A DNA stretch of 64,000 bases from Arthrobacter roseus (lineage in GTDB: Bacteria; Actinomycetota; Actinomycetes; Actinomycetales; Micrococcaceae): assembly GCF_016907875.1 (NCBI RefSeq), contig NZ_JAFBCU010000001.1, positions 868,001 through 932,000 on the forward strand. The letters run 5' to 3'. The position numbers and the translations under genes are program-made. This document shows, piece by piece, positions 46,810 through 54,738 of this stretch. The notes under the pieces were generated by a model, which saw only the letters and a program-made list of their open reading frames with translations, was not told the origin of the DNA and did no database searches. The stretch's first letter is position 1, and each line of letters opens with the position of its first letter.

Positions 46810-46897
46810 GCGCCCCTCTGTCGTGCAAATCAGGGGCTGTGCAATCGGAAAGCGGCCCATAACCTGCACGACAGACGCGGAACGACAGGCGGGGCGC
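46810..46897. repeat. Nested imperfect inverted repeat
   Basis: TCTGTCGTGCA (46817-46827) pairs with TGCACGACAGA (46865-46875), and an outer GCGCCCC (46810-46816) pairs with GGGGCGC (46891-46897). Lies between the end of the acidic-protein gene and the start of the SRPBCC gene, both on the minus strand. Could be a terminator or a mobile hairpin element. Confidence 0.55.
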
Positions 46898-46931
46898 GAT
46901 GGACTGAGGCGGACACACGCGGCAGATCCGT

Positions 46932-47363
46932 CTAACGGTCGCTGTTCTCCGGGTCAAAGTCGCTGAGCGGCGATCCACCAAGGTTCGCCGGGTCATCACT
47001 AGCGTCGGCCGCGTCTGGATCGCCGGACTGCGGGAAATCCACATCCTGCGCTGCCTCTCCGATCGTCGGCTCTTCCGGTGGCACCTGCTCTTCGCCATCG
47101 CGGTAGCGTTCTTCTTCGGTTTCGTCCCGTAGCTCCTGGTCCGACTCCGGTAGGCCGCCATCTGAGGTTTGCTCACCTTGGATCAGGGGATCCTCATCCC
47201 AGTGATCTGGATTGTTCTCCGCAGCTTCCGGATACTGGTCCGGAGCCGCCTCGAGATTGCCATCCAGCGTCCCTGGTTCCACGGCGTCCACACCTTCGTC
47301 GGGAATCAGGGGGTCTTCGCCCACCACTGTCAGCTCTTCATCGGGGAGGTTCTGTTCAGTCAT
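46932..47363 (-). CDS. Highly acidic hypothetical protein
   Basis: 143 residues from the ATG (MTEQNLPDEELTVVGEDPL), preceded by GGAAAGGGTGCAGCG; a 14-residue longer reading is unlikely. Strongly enriched in Asp, Glu, Pro and Gln, with almost no hydrophobic core, and a repeated DPLI motif at about residues 17-20 and 59-62. Likely intrinsically disordered and cytoplasmic. Similar short acidic proteins are common in Micrococcaceae. No function can be assigned. Confidence 0.65.
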   Translation of the reverse strand: MTEQNLPDEELTVVGEDPLIPDEGVDAVEPGTLDGNLEAAPDQYPEAAENNPDHWDEDPLIQGEQTSDGGLPESDQELRDETEEERYRDGEEQVPPEEPTIGEAAQDVDFPQSGDPDAADASDDPANLGGSPLSDFDPENSDR

Positions 47364-47479
47364 CGCTGCACCCTTTCGTGGAAGGAATTGAACGGGGCTG
47401 ACCACGCAGCCAACCCTTGCCAGTCAGCCTACTGATGATTAAATGATCACGCCATCTCGTACGTGAACCGTCGACCGCT

Positions 47480-47512
47480 CATACCAGCGACTTCACAGAG
47501 CCCGCTGGTATG
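47480..47512. promoter_or_regulatory. Inverted repeat over the femX1 promoter region
   Basis: CATACCAGCG (47480-47489) and CGCTGGTATG (47503-47512) are perfect 10-base arms around a 13-base centre. The right arm overlaps a -10-like TATGCT (47509-47514), 9 bases before the chosen ATG. It could be an operator or a 5' hairpin. Confidence 0.5.
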
Positions 47513-47522
47513 CTCAAATGCG

Positions 47523-48563
47523 ATGAAACTCCGTTCAGCAACACTCCAGGAAGCCCAGCAGTGGGACCGCCACATCCTCACCAACCCTGACGGCGGGGAC
47601 CTGCTCCAGAGCACTTTCTTTGCCCAGCAGAAACGGGCCAACGGATGGGTCCCGCGCTACATGGTCTACGAGGCCGAGCACAGCATCTACGCCCTGTTCC
47701 TCGTCAAGAAGGTTTATGGCCTGGGCCAGCTCTGGTATTCACCAAAGGGGCCGGGAACGCCCGACGGCGGTCTCTTGAAGGACATCGAGGGAGCCAATGC
47801 CGACTACGCACGAAGGCACAAGGACATCTTCCTGTTCACCATGGAACCGGAAGTTCCCGCGGACACGGCTCTGCCGGCGTCGTTCGTCGCTGTGAAGCCC
47901 ATTCAACCGAACGTGCACACCATCATCGTGGATCTCACACCGAGTGAAGAGGATATTTTCGCAAGCTTTCGCCAGCGCGGTAGGCGGTCCGTCCGCAAAG
48001 CAGAGAAGCAAGGCATCACCGCAGAGACGCGTCCAGCGACAGCCGAAACCATGCAGCTGATGTACGCGCTCTACAAAGAGACGGCTGAACGCGGGGGCTT
48101 TTACCTGCGTGACTACGCCTACTACGAGCACTTCTGGGGCTCGGCAGCGCAGCAAGGCCGCGGGTCTTTCCACTTCGCCATCAAGGATGGTGAACCCGTC
48201 GCCGGCATCTTCGTCACCCACTTTGGTACCAAGGGCCTCTATAAGGACGGCGCCAGCTCGAAGGCTGTCGGCAACTCAGGGGCTCCGTACCTACTGCAGT
48301 GGGAAGTCATGAAGCACCTGAAGTCACAGGGCGTCACCAGCTACGACCTCCACGCCACCCCGCCGCCAGAAGCGATGGAAGATAAAGACCATCCCAGCTA
48401 TGGGCTCGGGCAGTTCAAATCCGGCTTCTCCAACGACATCGTGTCCTACATCGGTACCGTTGATCAGCCCGTCCGGAAAATTCCTTACATGTTCTGGCAG
48501 CGGATCGGTCAACGGGCGGCGTTGTCCCTCTCCCACCGAATCCGCCACCGAATCTACTTCTAG
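47523..48563 (+). CDS. FemX-like peptidoglycan bridge aminoacyltransferase (1)
   Basis: Transfers an amino acid from aminoacyl-tRNA to the lysine side chain of lipid II, building the interpeptide bridge (family knowledge). The 346 residues have two GNAT-like subdomains: the first with DLLQSTFFAQQKRANGWVPR and RQRGRRSVRKAEKQGI, the second with GSFHFAIKDGEPVAGIFV, TKGLYKDGASSK and YDLHATPPPEAM, HPSYGLGQFKSGF. The ATG at 47523 lacks a Shine-Dalgarno and follows a -10-like TATGCT, so the mRNA may be leaderless. The second ligase begins 37 bases after the stop. Which amino acid it adds is not readable. Confidence 0.87.
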   Translation: MKLRSATLQEAQQWDRHILTNPDGGDLLQSTFFAQQKRANGWVPRYMVYEAEHSIYALFLVKKVYGLGQLWYSPKGPGTPDGGLLKDIEGANADYARRHKDIFLFTMEPEVPADTALPASFVAVKPIQPNVHTIIVDLTPSEEDIFASFRQRGRRSVRKAEKQGITAETRPATAETMQLMYALYKETAERGGFYLRDYAYYEHFWGSAAQQGRGSFHFAIKDGEPVAGIFVTHFGTKGLYKDGASSKAVGNSGAPYLLQWEVMKHLKSQGVTSYDLHATPPPEAMEDKDHPSYGLGQFKSGFSNDIVSYIGTVDQPVRKIPYMFWQRIGQRAALSLSHRIRHRIYF

Positions 48564-48600
48564 ACCACCGTTCACCACCACTGACTGATGGGGGCCCGCC

Positions 48601-49674
48601 TTGGCTCGTTTCGAAGCACGTCACGCCTCGGCCCAGGAGATCGCCGCCTGGGACGAGCACGTCATTGCCAATCCCAATGGCGGCAACATGATGCAGTCAC
48701 AGCCGTTCCTTGAGGTGAAGCAGGAGCAGGGATGGACGCCCATTCACCTGGTCATCGAGGGCGAAGGGGTAGTTTCCTATAACCCCGTACTGGAGAAGAG
48801 CTTTCCCGGTCTCGGGAAGCTCTGGTACATGATCAAGGGCCCAGACACAGCCTTCGGTGAGGACATCCCGGACATGGTGGAAGCGGTAGCTGGACTGGTC
48901 CGCCGTGACCGGCTCAGGGTCTTCGCCATCAAAATAGAACCCGACGTCGTCGACTCGGTTGGTGTTCGCGAACAGTGGACAGCCAGGGGGCTGGTGAAGT
49001 CTTACAACATTCAGGTCAACGACAGCACAGCCATCCTGGACGTGAGTCTGGACGAGAACCCGTTGCTGCGTACCCTGCATTCACGTGGCCGCAATGCTAT
49101 CCGCCGGGCCATCCGTGAAGGTGTTGAAGTACGGAACGTGCACGGCAACGAAGAAACCTTCCAATCGATGTACTCCATGATCTGCACCGCGCAGCAGGGC
49201 AAACTCTCTGCCATCCCCAGGCCTTATGAGTACTACAAGAGTTTCTGGGAGAAGTTCCTTTCTGCCGGTCTTGGCCGATTCCTGTTCGTCTACGAGGACG
49301 GAAAGCCTTCGGTGGGAGCGTTCGTCGTCAAGTACGGAAACAAGGGAACCTACAAGGATGGTGGGTCCGTACCCAACCGGAACCAGTACGGCGATTCGCA
49401 CCTGCTCCAATGGACAGCGATCAACCAGCTCAAGGCCGAAGGCATCACAGAGTACGACTTCTGTGGCACGCCTCCGGCAGACGATGTGAAAGACAAATCA
49501 CACCCCCATCACGGCATGGGTTTGTTCAAGACGAGCTTCACCAAGACTGTGACGGACTTCGCGGGCTGCTATGACTTGGTGCTCAGTCCAGTGAAGTACC
49601 GTTTGTGGAATACCGTGGGCGAGCGAATTACACGACAACTCTACTGGCGTAAATACCAGCAACCGTTTTACTGA
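48601..49674 (+). CDS. FemX-like peptidoglycan bridge aminoacyltransferase (2)
   Basis: 357-residue paralogue of the preceding protein with the same motif order: GGNMMQSQPFLEVKQEQGW, LWYMIKGPD, HSRGRNAIRRAIREGVEV, FLFVYEDGKPSVGAFVVKYG, TYKDGGSVPNRNQYG, YDFCGTPPADDV and HHGMGLFKTSFTK. The start is TTG, with GATGGGGGCCCGCC upstream. Two ligases in tandem fit stepwise addition of two different bridge residues, as in the FemA/FemB system. The threonine/serine exporter gene follows 46 bases later. Confidence 0.87.
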   Translation: MARFEARHASAQEIAAWDEHVIANPNGGNMMQSQPFLEVKQEQGWTPIHLVIEGEGVVSYNPVLEKSFPGLGKLWYMIKGPDTAFGEDIPDMVEAVAGLVRRDRLRVFAIKIEPDVVDSVGVREQWTARGLVKSYNIQVNDSTAILDVSLDENPLLRTLHSRGRNAIRRAIREGVEVRNVHGNEETFQSMYSMICTAQQGKLSAIPRPYEYYKSFWEKFLSAGLGRFLFVYEDGKPSVGAFVVKYGNKGTYKDGGSVPNRNQYGDSHLLQWTAINQLKAEGITEYDFCGTPPADDVKDKSHPHHGMGLFKTSFTKTVTDFAGCYDLVLSPVKYRLWNTVGERITRQLYWRKYQQPFY

Positions 49675-49720
49675 CAGACACGGGCCGTCGAAAGGCTGGC
49701 CAACCGGAAGAGGTGATCCT

Positions 49721-51364
49721 GTGAACAACGAAACAGACAACGATCAGGAACGCCCTGCCACGGACAGTCAGCCCAAGGCAGGCCTCATTCCGCGTGTGCC
49801 GGCGCCGTCCAGGGTTCAGAAGCCCGAGCCACGGCCAGCTGAGCAGCGGAAACCGGTACGCAAACAGTCCAAGCCGCTGAAACAGGCAAAGTCGGGCAAG
49901 ACGGTGCGCCCATTGCCCACGGACGCACTGCCTACCACCCCGCACACGGTCAAGCCGGACAAGTCTCAGCTGGCGTCGCGAAGGATGCTGCGCAAACTCG
50001 TCCAGGGTGAATCTCCGCCAACCCAGGCGATGAGTATCGTTGAGCGACTCGCCGGAAGCCCGTACTCAAACCCCTTGATCGCACGCAATGGGCCTGATGC
50101 CAGCGCTCGTAAAACTCTGGACTTCGCCCTTGGCCTAGCCGAAACCATGTTCCGGTACGGCGCGGGTGCCCTGGAAGTAGAGACAAGCATTATCGCGGTG
50201 ACCACGGCGTTCGGCCTCGAAAACATCGAAGTCGACATCACCAATCAGTCCGTGGTGTTGAATTACTCGCCCAAGGAGCACACGCCGACGTCGGTCCTGC
50301 GCGTCGTCCGGTCGTGGACCAATAACTATGCTGGCCTCACCCAAATTCACCAGTTGGTGACGGACATCATCGATGGTGGGCTCACACGTGTCGAGGCCTC
50401 CGAAAGACTGAAAGAGATCACCACACGCACCAAACCCTTCGCTCGTTGGATGGTGACGGCCGCGTTCGGTATCTTCGCCGCAGCGATCGTCGCGTTCATC
50501 GGCGGAGGCCTGCTGGGCTCACTCATAGGCTTTGGGATCTGCATGGCGGTGGATCTCGTCTCCCGAACGCTGGGCAAATGGCGTGTTCCCGAGTTCTTCG
50601 CTGTTGCGACGTCAGCGGCGCTTGTGACGTTCACCGCCATGGGGTTCTGGTGGCTGAAAGTGGACATCGAGCCTGCACTGGTGGTCTCCGCCGGGATACT
50701 TCTCCTCTTGCCAACTGGACGTCTTGTCTCAGCTACCCAGGACGCGATCAACGGTTTCCCCGTCACCGCCGGCGGAAGGTACCTGTCCGCCTTCTTTGTC
50801 TTCGCTGGCATTGTCGCCGGAATCGCCGTCGCGCTGGTGGTTGGCCTCATGTTGGGTATAGAGCAGTTGGACGTCATCGTCTCGCAGGGATCCATTTATC
50901 CGCTGCCCGTGGTGGTGGTGCTGGTGTTCATAGCGGTGGCCATGATTTGTATCGCGGAACAGACCGACGTGAAACTTGTGCTGCCGACGTCGCTGGTCGG
51001 TGTGGCAGGCTACCTGCTGTACTACTGGGTGCTGACGTTGGGCTTCGGATACCGGCTGGCACCAGCCGTAGCTGCTGTTTTCATTGGAATGCTGGCCAGG
51101 ATCGTGTCGCTGAAACTCGGTGCACCTCAGCTGGTTGTCGCTGTCCCAGCCGTCATGTTCCTCTACCCCGGGCTGACTATCTTCCGCTCCATGTATGACC
51201 TGAGCGTGGAATCAGAAGTCATGACCAGCGGCGCCGTCGGGTTGTTCAATGCCTTGACTATCATTCTGGCGATTGCTGGCGGCGTGGTCCTTGGCGACAA
51301 CTTGGCCAGGCCCTTCACCCGTGGTCTCAGCAGCAACGAACGTCGAAGCAACCGACGCCGCTAG
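49721..51364 (+). CDS. thrE: Threonine/serine exporter ThrE family
   Basis: 547 residues. A long basic, Pro/Lys-rich N-terminal region (about 1-110) precedes the ThrE cytoplasmic domain (GLAETMFRYGAGALEVETSI, IEVDITNQSVVLNY) and about ten transmembrane helices from AFGIFAAAIVAFIGGGLLG to IILAIAGGVVLGDNLA, with GLTIFRSMYDLSV in the ThrE-type second half. Expected to export threonine and serine. The N-terminal extension is longer than in most relatives. GTG start with GAAGAGGTGAT. Downstream of the two FemX genes, likely co-transcribed. Confidence 0.88.
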   Translation: MNNETDNDQERPATDSQPKAGLIPRVPAPSRVQKPEPRPAEQRKPVRKQSKPLKQAKSGKTVRPLPTDALPTTPHTVKPDKSQLASRRMLRKLVQGESPPTQAMSIVERLAGSPYSNPLIARNGPDASARKTLDFALGLAETMFRYGAGALEVETSIIAVTTAFGLENIEVDITNQSVVLNYSPKEHTPTSVLRVVRSWTNNYAGLTQIHQLVTDIIDGGLTRVEASERLKEITTRTKPFARWMVTAAFGIFAAAIVAFIGGGLLGSLIGFGICMAVDLVSRTLGKWRVPEFFAVATSAALVTFTAMGFWWLKVDIEPALVVSAGILLLLPTGRLVSATQDAINGFPVTAGGRYLSAFFVFAGIVAGIAVALVVGLMLGIEQLDVIVSQGSIYPLPVVVVLVFIAVAMICIAEQTDVKLVLPTSLVGVAGYLLYYWVLTLGFGYRLAPAVAAVFIGMLARIVSLKLGAPQLVVAVPAVMFLYPGLTIFRSMYDLSVESEVMTSGAVGLFNALTIILAIAGGVVLGDNLARPFTRGLSSNERRSNRRR

Positions 51365-51379
51365 CAGCCCGGGAGCTAC

Positions 51380-52132
51380 TCACGGATCTAACCGCCAGTC
51401 CACGGGGTCCCCACCCTGTGCGACCAGCATTTCGTTGACGCGGCTGAACGGCCGCGACCCAAAGAACCCGCGTGCGGCGGACAACGGACTGGGGTGGACG
51501 GATTCCACAGTGGGAATATCTTCAAGGAGGGGCGCTAGCTTCTGTGCGTCGCGTCCCCAAAGAATTGCCGCCATTGGTTGACCGGTCCGACGTCGGCTCG
51601 TCACCAGTGCACGGACGGCCAGATCTGTCACGTTTTCCCACCCTCGGTTTCGGTGGGAACCGGCATCGCTGACACCAACGGTGAGGCATCGGTTGAGCAG
51701 AAGTACCCCCTGCCGAGTCCACCCCGAAAGATCCCCGTGCGGGGCAGTCGAGATCCCCACATCCGTGGCCAACTCGCGGTAGATGTTGTTCAGGCTTCGC
51801 GGCAGTGGGCGAACCCCTTTGTTGACAGCGAACGCGAGGCCCACTGAATGCCCCGGTGTGGGGTAAGGATCCTGCCCAACGATGAGAACACGGACCTGTT
51901 CCAGCGGTTGCTGAAAGGCGCGCAGAATGTTCTCCGATGACGGCAAGAACGGCCGTCCAGCGTCCAGTTCGCTCTGCAGAAACGCTGCGAGTTCATGCAG
52001 CTGAGGTTCCGCGGACGCCATTGGCCCCGCCCATCCGGGCCCAACCACGTCGTCGACTGTTGCCGGGGACGCGAAGAGCAGGGGCGCAGGTTCCTCACTG
52101 GGCAGGGTGAAAAGTGCTTCATCGGAGTTCAC
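51380..52132 (-). CDS. ung: Uracil-DNA glycosylase
   Basis: Family 1 UDG that excises uracil from DNA. The 250 residues include the catalytic water-activating loop VLIVGQDPYPTPGHSVGLAF (GQDPY), the region LLNRCLTVGVSDAGSHRNRG, ILWGRDAQKL and the leucine-loop motif HPSPLSAARGFFGSRPFS. Typical UDG length. Convergent with thrE, 15 bases from its stop. Confidence 0.94.
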   Translation of the reverse strand: MNSDEALFTLPSEEPAPLLFASPATVDDVVGPGWAGPMASAEPQLHELAAFLQSELDAGRPFLPSSENILRAFQQPLEQVRVLIVGQDPYPTPGHSVGLAFAVNKGVRPLPRSLNNIYRELATDVGISTAPHGDLSGWTRQGVLLLNRCLTVGVSDAGSHRNRGWENVTDLAVRALVTSRRRTGQPMAAILWGRDAQKLAPLLEDIPTVESVHPSPLSAARGFFGSRPFSRVNEMLVAQGGDPVDWRLDP

Positions 52133-52193
52133 TCCTCCATCTTGGCCGACTTCTACCGTCTACCGCGAAACGGGCCTACGTTGTTGTACTGCT

Positions 52194-52213
52194 GAATGAC
52201 ACGTGTGTCATTC
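52194..52213. promoter_or_regulatory. Palindromic operator-like site
   Basis: GAATGACAC-GT-GTGTCATTC has perfect 9-base arms. It lies in the 151-base intergenic region, 70 bases before the DUF3263 start, where a regulator could act on that gene or on ung in the other direction. Confidence 0.55.
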
Positions 52214-52283
52214 GCGATTATCATTGAAGCGGGACAGCTTTGTTCACAAAAGATTTATTCACTACAGGGAAGCGCGGTGCACC

Positions 52284-52583
52284 ATGGCCCAGCCCGAAGC
52301 AATCATCCATGAGGATGCCGTTGACCAAGAAAGCCCTCTGAGCGCTCGTGACCAGCAGATGCTCGCCCTGGAGCGGCAGTGGTGGAAGTACGCTGGGGCC
52401 AAAGAGCAGGCCATCCGCGAACTGTTTGATCTCTCCGCTACGCGTTACTACCAAATCCTCAACGCCCTCATCGACACAGAGGACGCGCTGGCCCATGACC
52501 CCATGTTGGTCAAGAGATTGCGTAGACTACGAACAACCCGGCAGCGCGCCAGAACGGCCCGGCGGTTGGGCCACGAAGCTTAA
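52284..52583 (+). CDS. DUF3263 domain protein
   Basis: 99 residues from ATG at 52284 (MAQPEAIIHEDAVDQ). Characteristic DUF3263 text: RDQQMLALERQWWKYAGAKE, IRELFDLSATRYYQILNALI, a helix-turn-helix-like stretch, and a basic end RLRRLRTTRQRARTARRLG. A small actinobacterial family, predicted DNA-binding, without known function. A longer reading from 52203 adds residues not usual for the family. The LytR_C gene follows 33 bases later, an order conserved in many actinobacteria. Confidence 0.85.
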   Translation: MAQPEAIIHEDAVDQESPLSARDQQMLALERQWWKYAGAKEQAIRELFDLSATRYYQILNALIDTEDALAHDPMLVKRLRRLRTTRQRARTARRLGHEA

Positions 52584-52616
52584 CCTCTAGTCAACGCCTT
52601 AAGGACCCTACCGGAC

Positions 52617-53258
52617 ATGACCCAGTATCCACGCGACGAGTTCGATAAGGTTCCGGAGTCAACGTCCCGTCAGGGTGTTCACCGCGAACGGCTCGTTACT
52701 CCTGGTTCCGGTGGCCTTGGCTTGATCATCACGGTGGGCCTGCTGGCACTGCTTGTGGGACTCGCGGCCTATTTTGTCCTCCCGAGAATGGGGTTGAACG
52801 CCGGTGATGACGGCACGGCATCGGTGTCTACAGCACAGACCTCCTCGCCCGCCTCCACGGATTCAGCCAGTGCGTCGGCAAGTGCTTCCGCGAGCGCGGA
52901 TCCAACCGAGGACCCTCCGGCCAACCCCGAAACGAGCGAACCAGCCGTGGAAGAAAGCGCTGAGCCCACCGAGCCCGCTGCCACGGTCAATAAGAGCCAG
53001 TCTGTAGCGGTCATGAACGCGACTGTGGTCCCGGGGCTGGCCAACAGCGCAGCCCAACGCATCAGCGCTAATGGCTGGACTCCTGGAGCCATCACGAACT
53101 GGGCTGGACAACCATTGCAGGCGTCGATCATTTACTACAACGGATCTGAGCAGCTACCGAACGCCCAAGCGCTAAGCGCGTTGCTTGGCATCCCAACGCT
53201 TGTGGACTCCGCTGCCGTTGGACCTCTTGCCGTTGTCCTGGGACCTGGATTCCAGTAA
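52617..53258 (+). CDS. LytR C-terminal domain membrane protein
   Basis: 213 residues: a cytoplasmic N-terminus, one transmembrane helix (LGLIITVGLLALLVGLAAYF, about 35-54), a low-complexity Ser/Ala/Pro/Glu linker (about 65-122, including SASASASASAD), and a C-terminal LytR_C domain (AVMNATVVPGLANSAAQRIS ... VGPLAVVLGPGF). The domain occurs alone or after LCP ligase domains and is thought to bind cell-wall polymers. Here no LCP catalytic domain is present. Extracytoplasmic location predicted. Confidence 0.85.
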   Translation: MTQYPRDEFDKVPESTSRQGVHRERLVTPGSGGLGLIITVGLLALLVGLAAYFVLPRMGLNAGDDGTASVSTAQTSSPASTDSASASASASASADPTEDPPANPETSEPAVEESAEPTEPAATVNKSQSVAVMNATVVPGLANSAAQRISANGWTPGAITNWAGQPLQASIIYYNGSEQLPNAQALSALLGIPTLVDSAAVGPLAVVLGPGFQ

Positions 53259-53321
53259 GTCGCAGCGCCCTCCCACCCAATGGGACATTCCTGCCGTTTT
53301 GAGACCTAACAGGAGCGTGGA

Positions 53322-53876
53322 ATGAGCAGTTTTCTGATGGACGGGGCTCAAGTTCGTCTTCGTGACTGGCAGCCAGATAATCTACCTGTCTACCGTGAGT
53401 GGCTGCGTCCCTACCAGCAATGGCATCTCTGGGACGGACCGTATTTTCCGCCTCCGCCGCCGCCGCCGTCGGATGCGGAGGCCGACGCCGCCGTCGAACG
53501 TCTTGAGCATCACATCACCACCGACGATTGGCCGGATACGCGTACCCGGGTTGTCATCGCGGACAGTGTCACAGACCAGCGCATCGGCATCACAGTGTTC
53601 GACGTCGGTACCCGCGGGTGCGGCGTTGGCACAGAAGCGTTGGGGCTCTGGGCGGGCTACCTTTTCGGTGGGACCGATATCCGGCGCCTCGACTACTCCA
53701 CGTGGTCGGGGAATACGGCCATGTGCAGGGTGGGGCAGAAGCTCGGGTGGAAAGAGGAAGCCCGTTTCCGGGACGCCCGGGTGGTGCGCGGTGAAGTCTT
53801 TGATTCCGTGGTGTACGGCATCACGCGGGATGAGTGGCACCGAGCGCGCACGATGACGGTGGGACAAGAACTTTGA
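53322..53876 (+). CDS. GNAT family N-acetyltransferase (RimJ/RimL-like)
   Basis: 184 residues. Starts like RimJ-type acetyltransferases (GAQVRLRDWQPDNLPVYREW). Acetyl-CoA-binding motif A is GTRGCGVGTEALGLWAGYLF, a match to the R/Q-x-x-G-x-G/A pattern in altered form, followed by RLDYSTWSGNTAMCRVGQKL and WKEEARFRDARVVRGEVFDS. A run of six prolines (FPPPPPPPSD) is unusual. Substrate unknown. ATG with AACAGGAGCG upstream. Its 3' end overlaps the convergent lipid-kinase gene by 56 bases. Confidence 0.82.
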   Translation: MSSFLMDGAQVRLRDWQPDNLPVYREWLRPYQQWHLWDGPYFPPPPPPPSDAEADAAVERLEHHITTDDWPDTRTRVVIADSVTDQRIGITVFDVGTRGCGVGTEALGLWAGYLFGGTDIRRLDYSTWSGNTAMCRVGQKLGWKEEARFRDARVVRGEVFDSVVYGITRDEWHRARTMTVGQEL

Positions 53877-54738
53877 CAGCCAGCGGCACTACCTCCACTG
53901 ATGCTGGAAGGGCGCACACCATCTCGCCGTCGGCGTAGACGTTCAACGGTTTGTTGGCGGTGATGGTCACTCTTGAGCCCCGGTCGAAGCTGATGCTGCG
54001 TTGTTTCAGGTGCGTGCCGCGGTAGGAGCGCAGGAATGTGGCAATCATGGAGAGAACTCCCGCCCGGCCGAGCGATACCACGTCGAGCAGGCCGTCGTCG
54101 GCTTTGGCTTCCGGGCAAATTCGTAGCCCGCCGCCGTACTGGCCCACATTCCCGACGGCGACAAACCAGCCGGAGAACGTCGTCGGCCGGTCATCGGTTG
54201 TGACGGTGAATGTCACGTTGCGCCAGTTTAGAATGGCCTTGAGCCCGCCGTAGAGGTACACGAACGGACCGAGGTACAGCCGGGCGTTGTTGCCGTATTC
54301 GTTGGCGAGTCCGTCAAATCCGACGTTAGCGACGCCGAAGTATGCTCGCCCATTGATCAGGCCCAGATCGAGTGCCTTGACGTCGAGCGTCGTGAGCGCA
54401 CGCACGGTTGTCACCGGGTTCAACGGAAGACCGAGCCGGCGGACCGTATCGTTTCCCCTCCCGCCAGCCAGGGGGAGGATGACGGCACCGGAATCGCGCG
54501 CTCCGGCTGCGGCCGCTCCGAGGAAACCGTCCCCGCCGAGAACTGCGACGAGATTGCCGGGTTCAGCCTGGCGTGCCTGAGCGGTGGCGTCGTCAAGGCT
54601 CTCGGTGATGGTGACAGTGAGGGTGAATCCGACCGCACGCAGGGCACTGGCCGTCTCTGGCCAGAGTTTGAGGCCGCGGCCGCTCCCCGAGACTGGGTTC
54701 ACCAGAAGCAGAGCCTCGCGGCCAGTGATGGCGGTCAT
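53821..54738 (-). CDS. Diacylglycerol/lipid kinase (DAGK catalytic domain)
   Basis: 305 residues from ATG at 54738 (MTAITGREALLLVNPVSGSG). The family phosphorylates diacylglycerol or related lipids. Nucleotide-binding text: LLLVNPVSGSGRG, then LVAVLGGDGFLGAAAAGA and LPLAGGRGNDTVRRLGLP (GGDGT and GTGND in altered form), FGVANVGFDGLANEYG, and GGGLRICPEAKADDGLLDVV. The ATG overlaps the glpD stop (ATGA), so the two are coupled. The arrangement parallels glpD1-TetR-flavoprotein-lipid kinase in M. tuberculosis (Rv2249c-Rv2252). The longer reading to 55098 runs into glpD and is rejected. Confidence 0.88.
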   Translation of the reverse strand: MTAITGREALLLVNPVSGSGRGLKLWPETASALRAVGFTLTVTITESLDDATAQARQAEPGNLVAVLGGDGFLGAAAAGARDSGAVILPLAGGRGNDTVRRLGLPLNPVTTVRALTTLDVKALDLGLINGRAYFGVANVGFDGLANEYGNNARLYLGPFVYLYGGLKAILNWRNVTFTVTTDDRPTTFSGWFVAVGNVGQYGGGLRICPEAKADDGLLDVVSLGRAGVLSMIATFLRSYRGTHLKQRSISFDRGSRVTITANKPLNVYADGEMVCALPASVEVVPLAVKVLVPPSSCALGATHPA

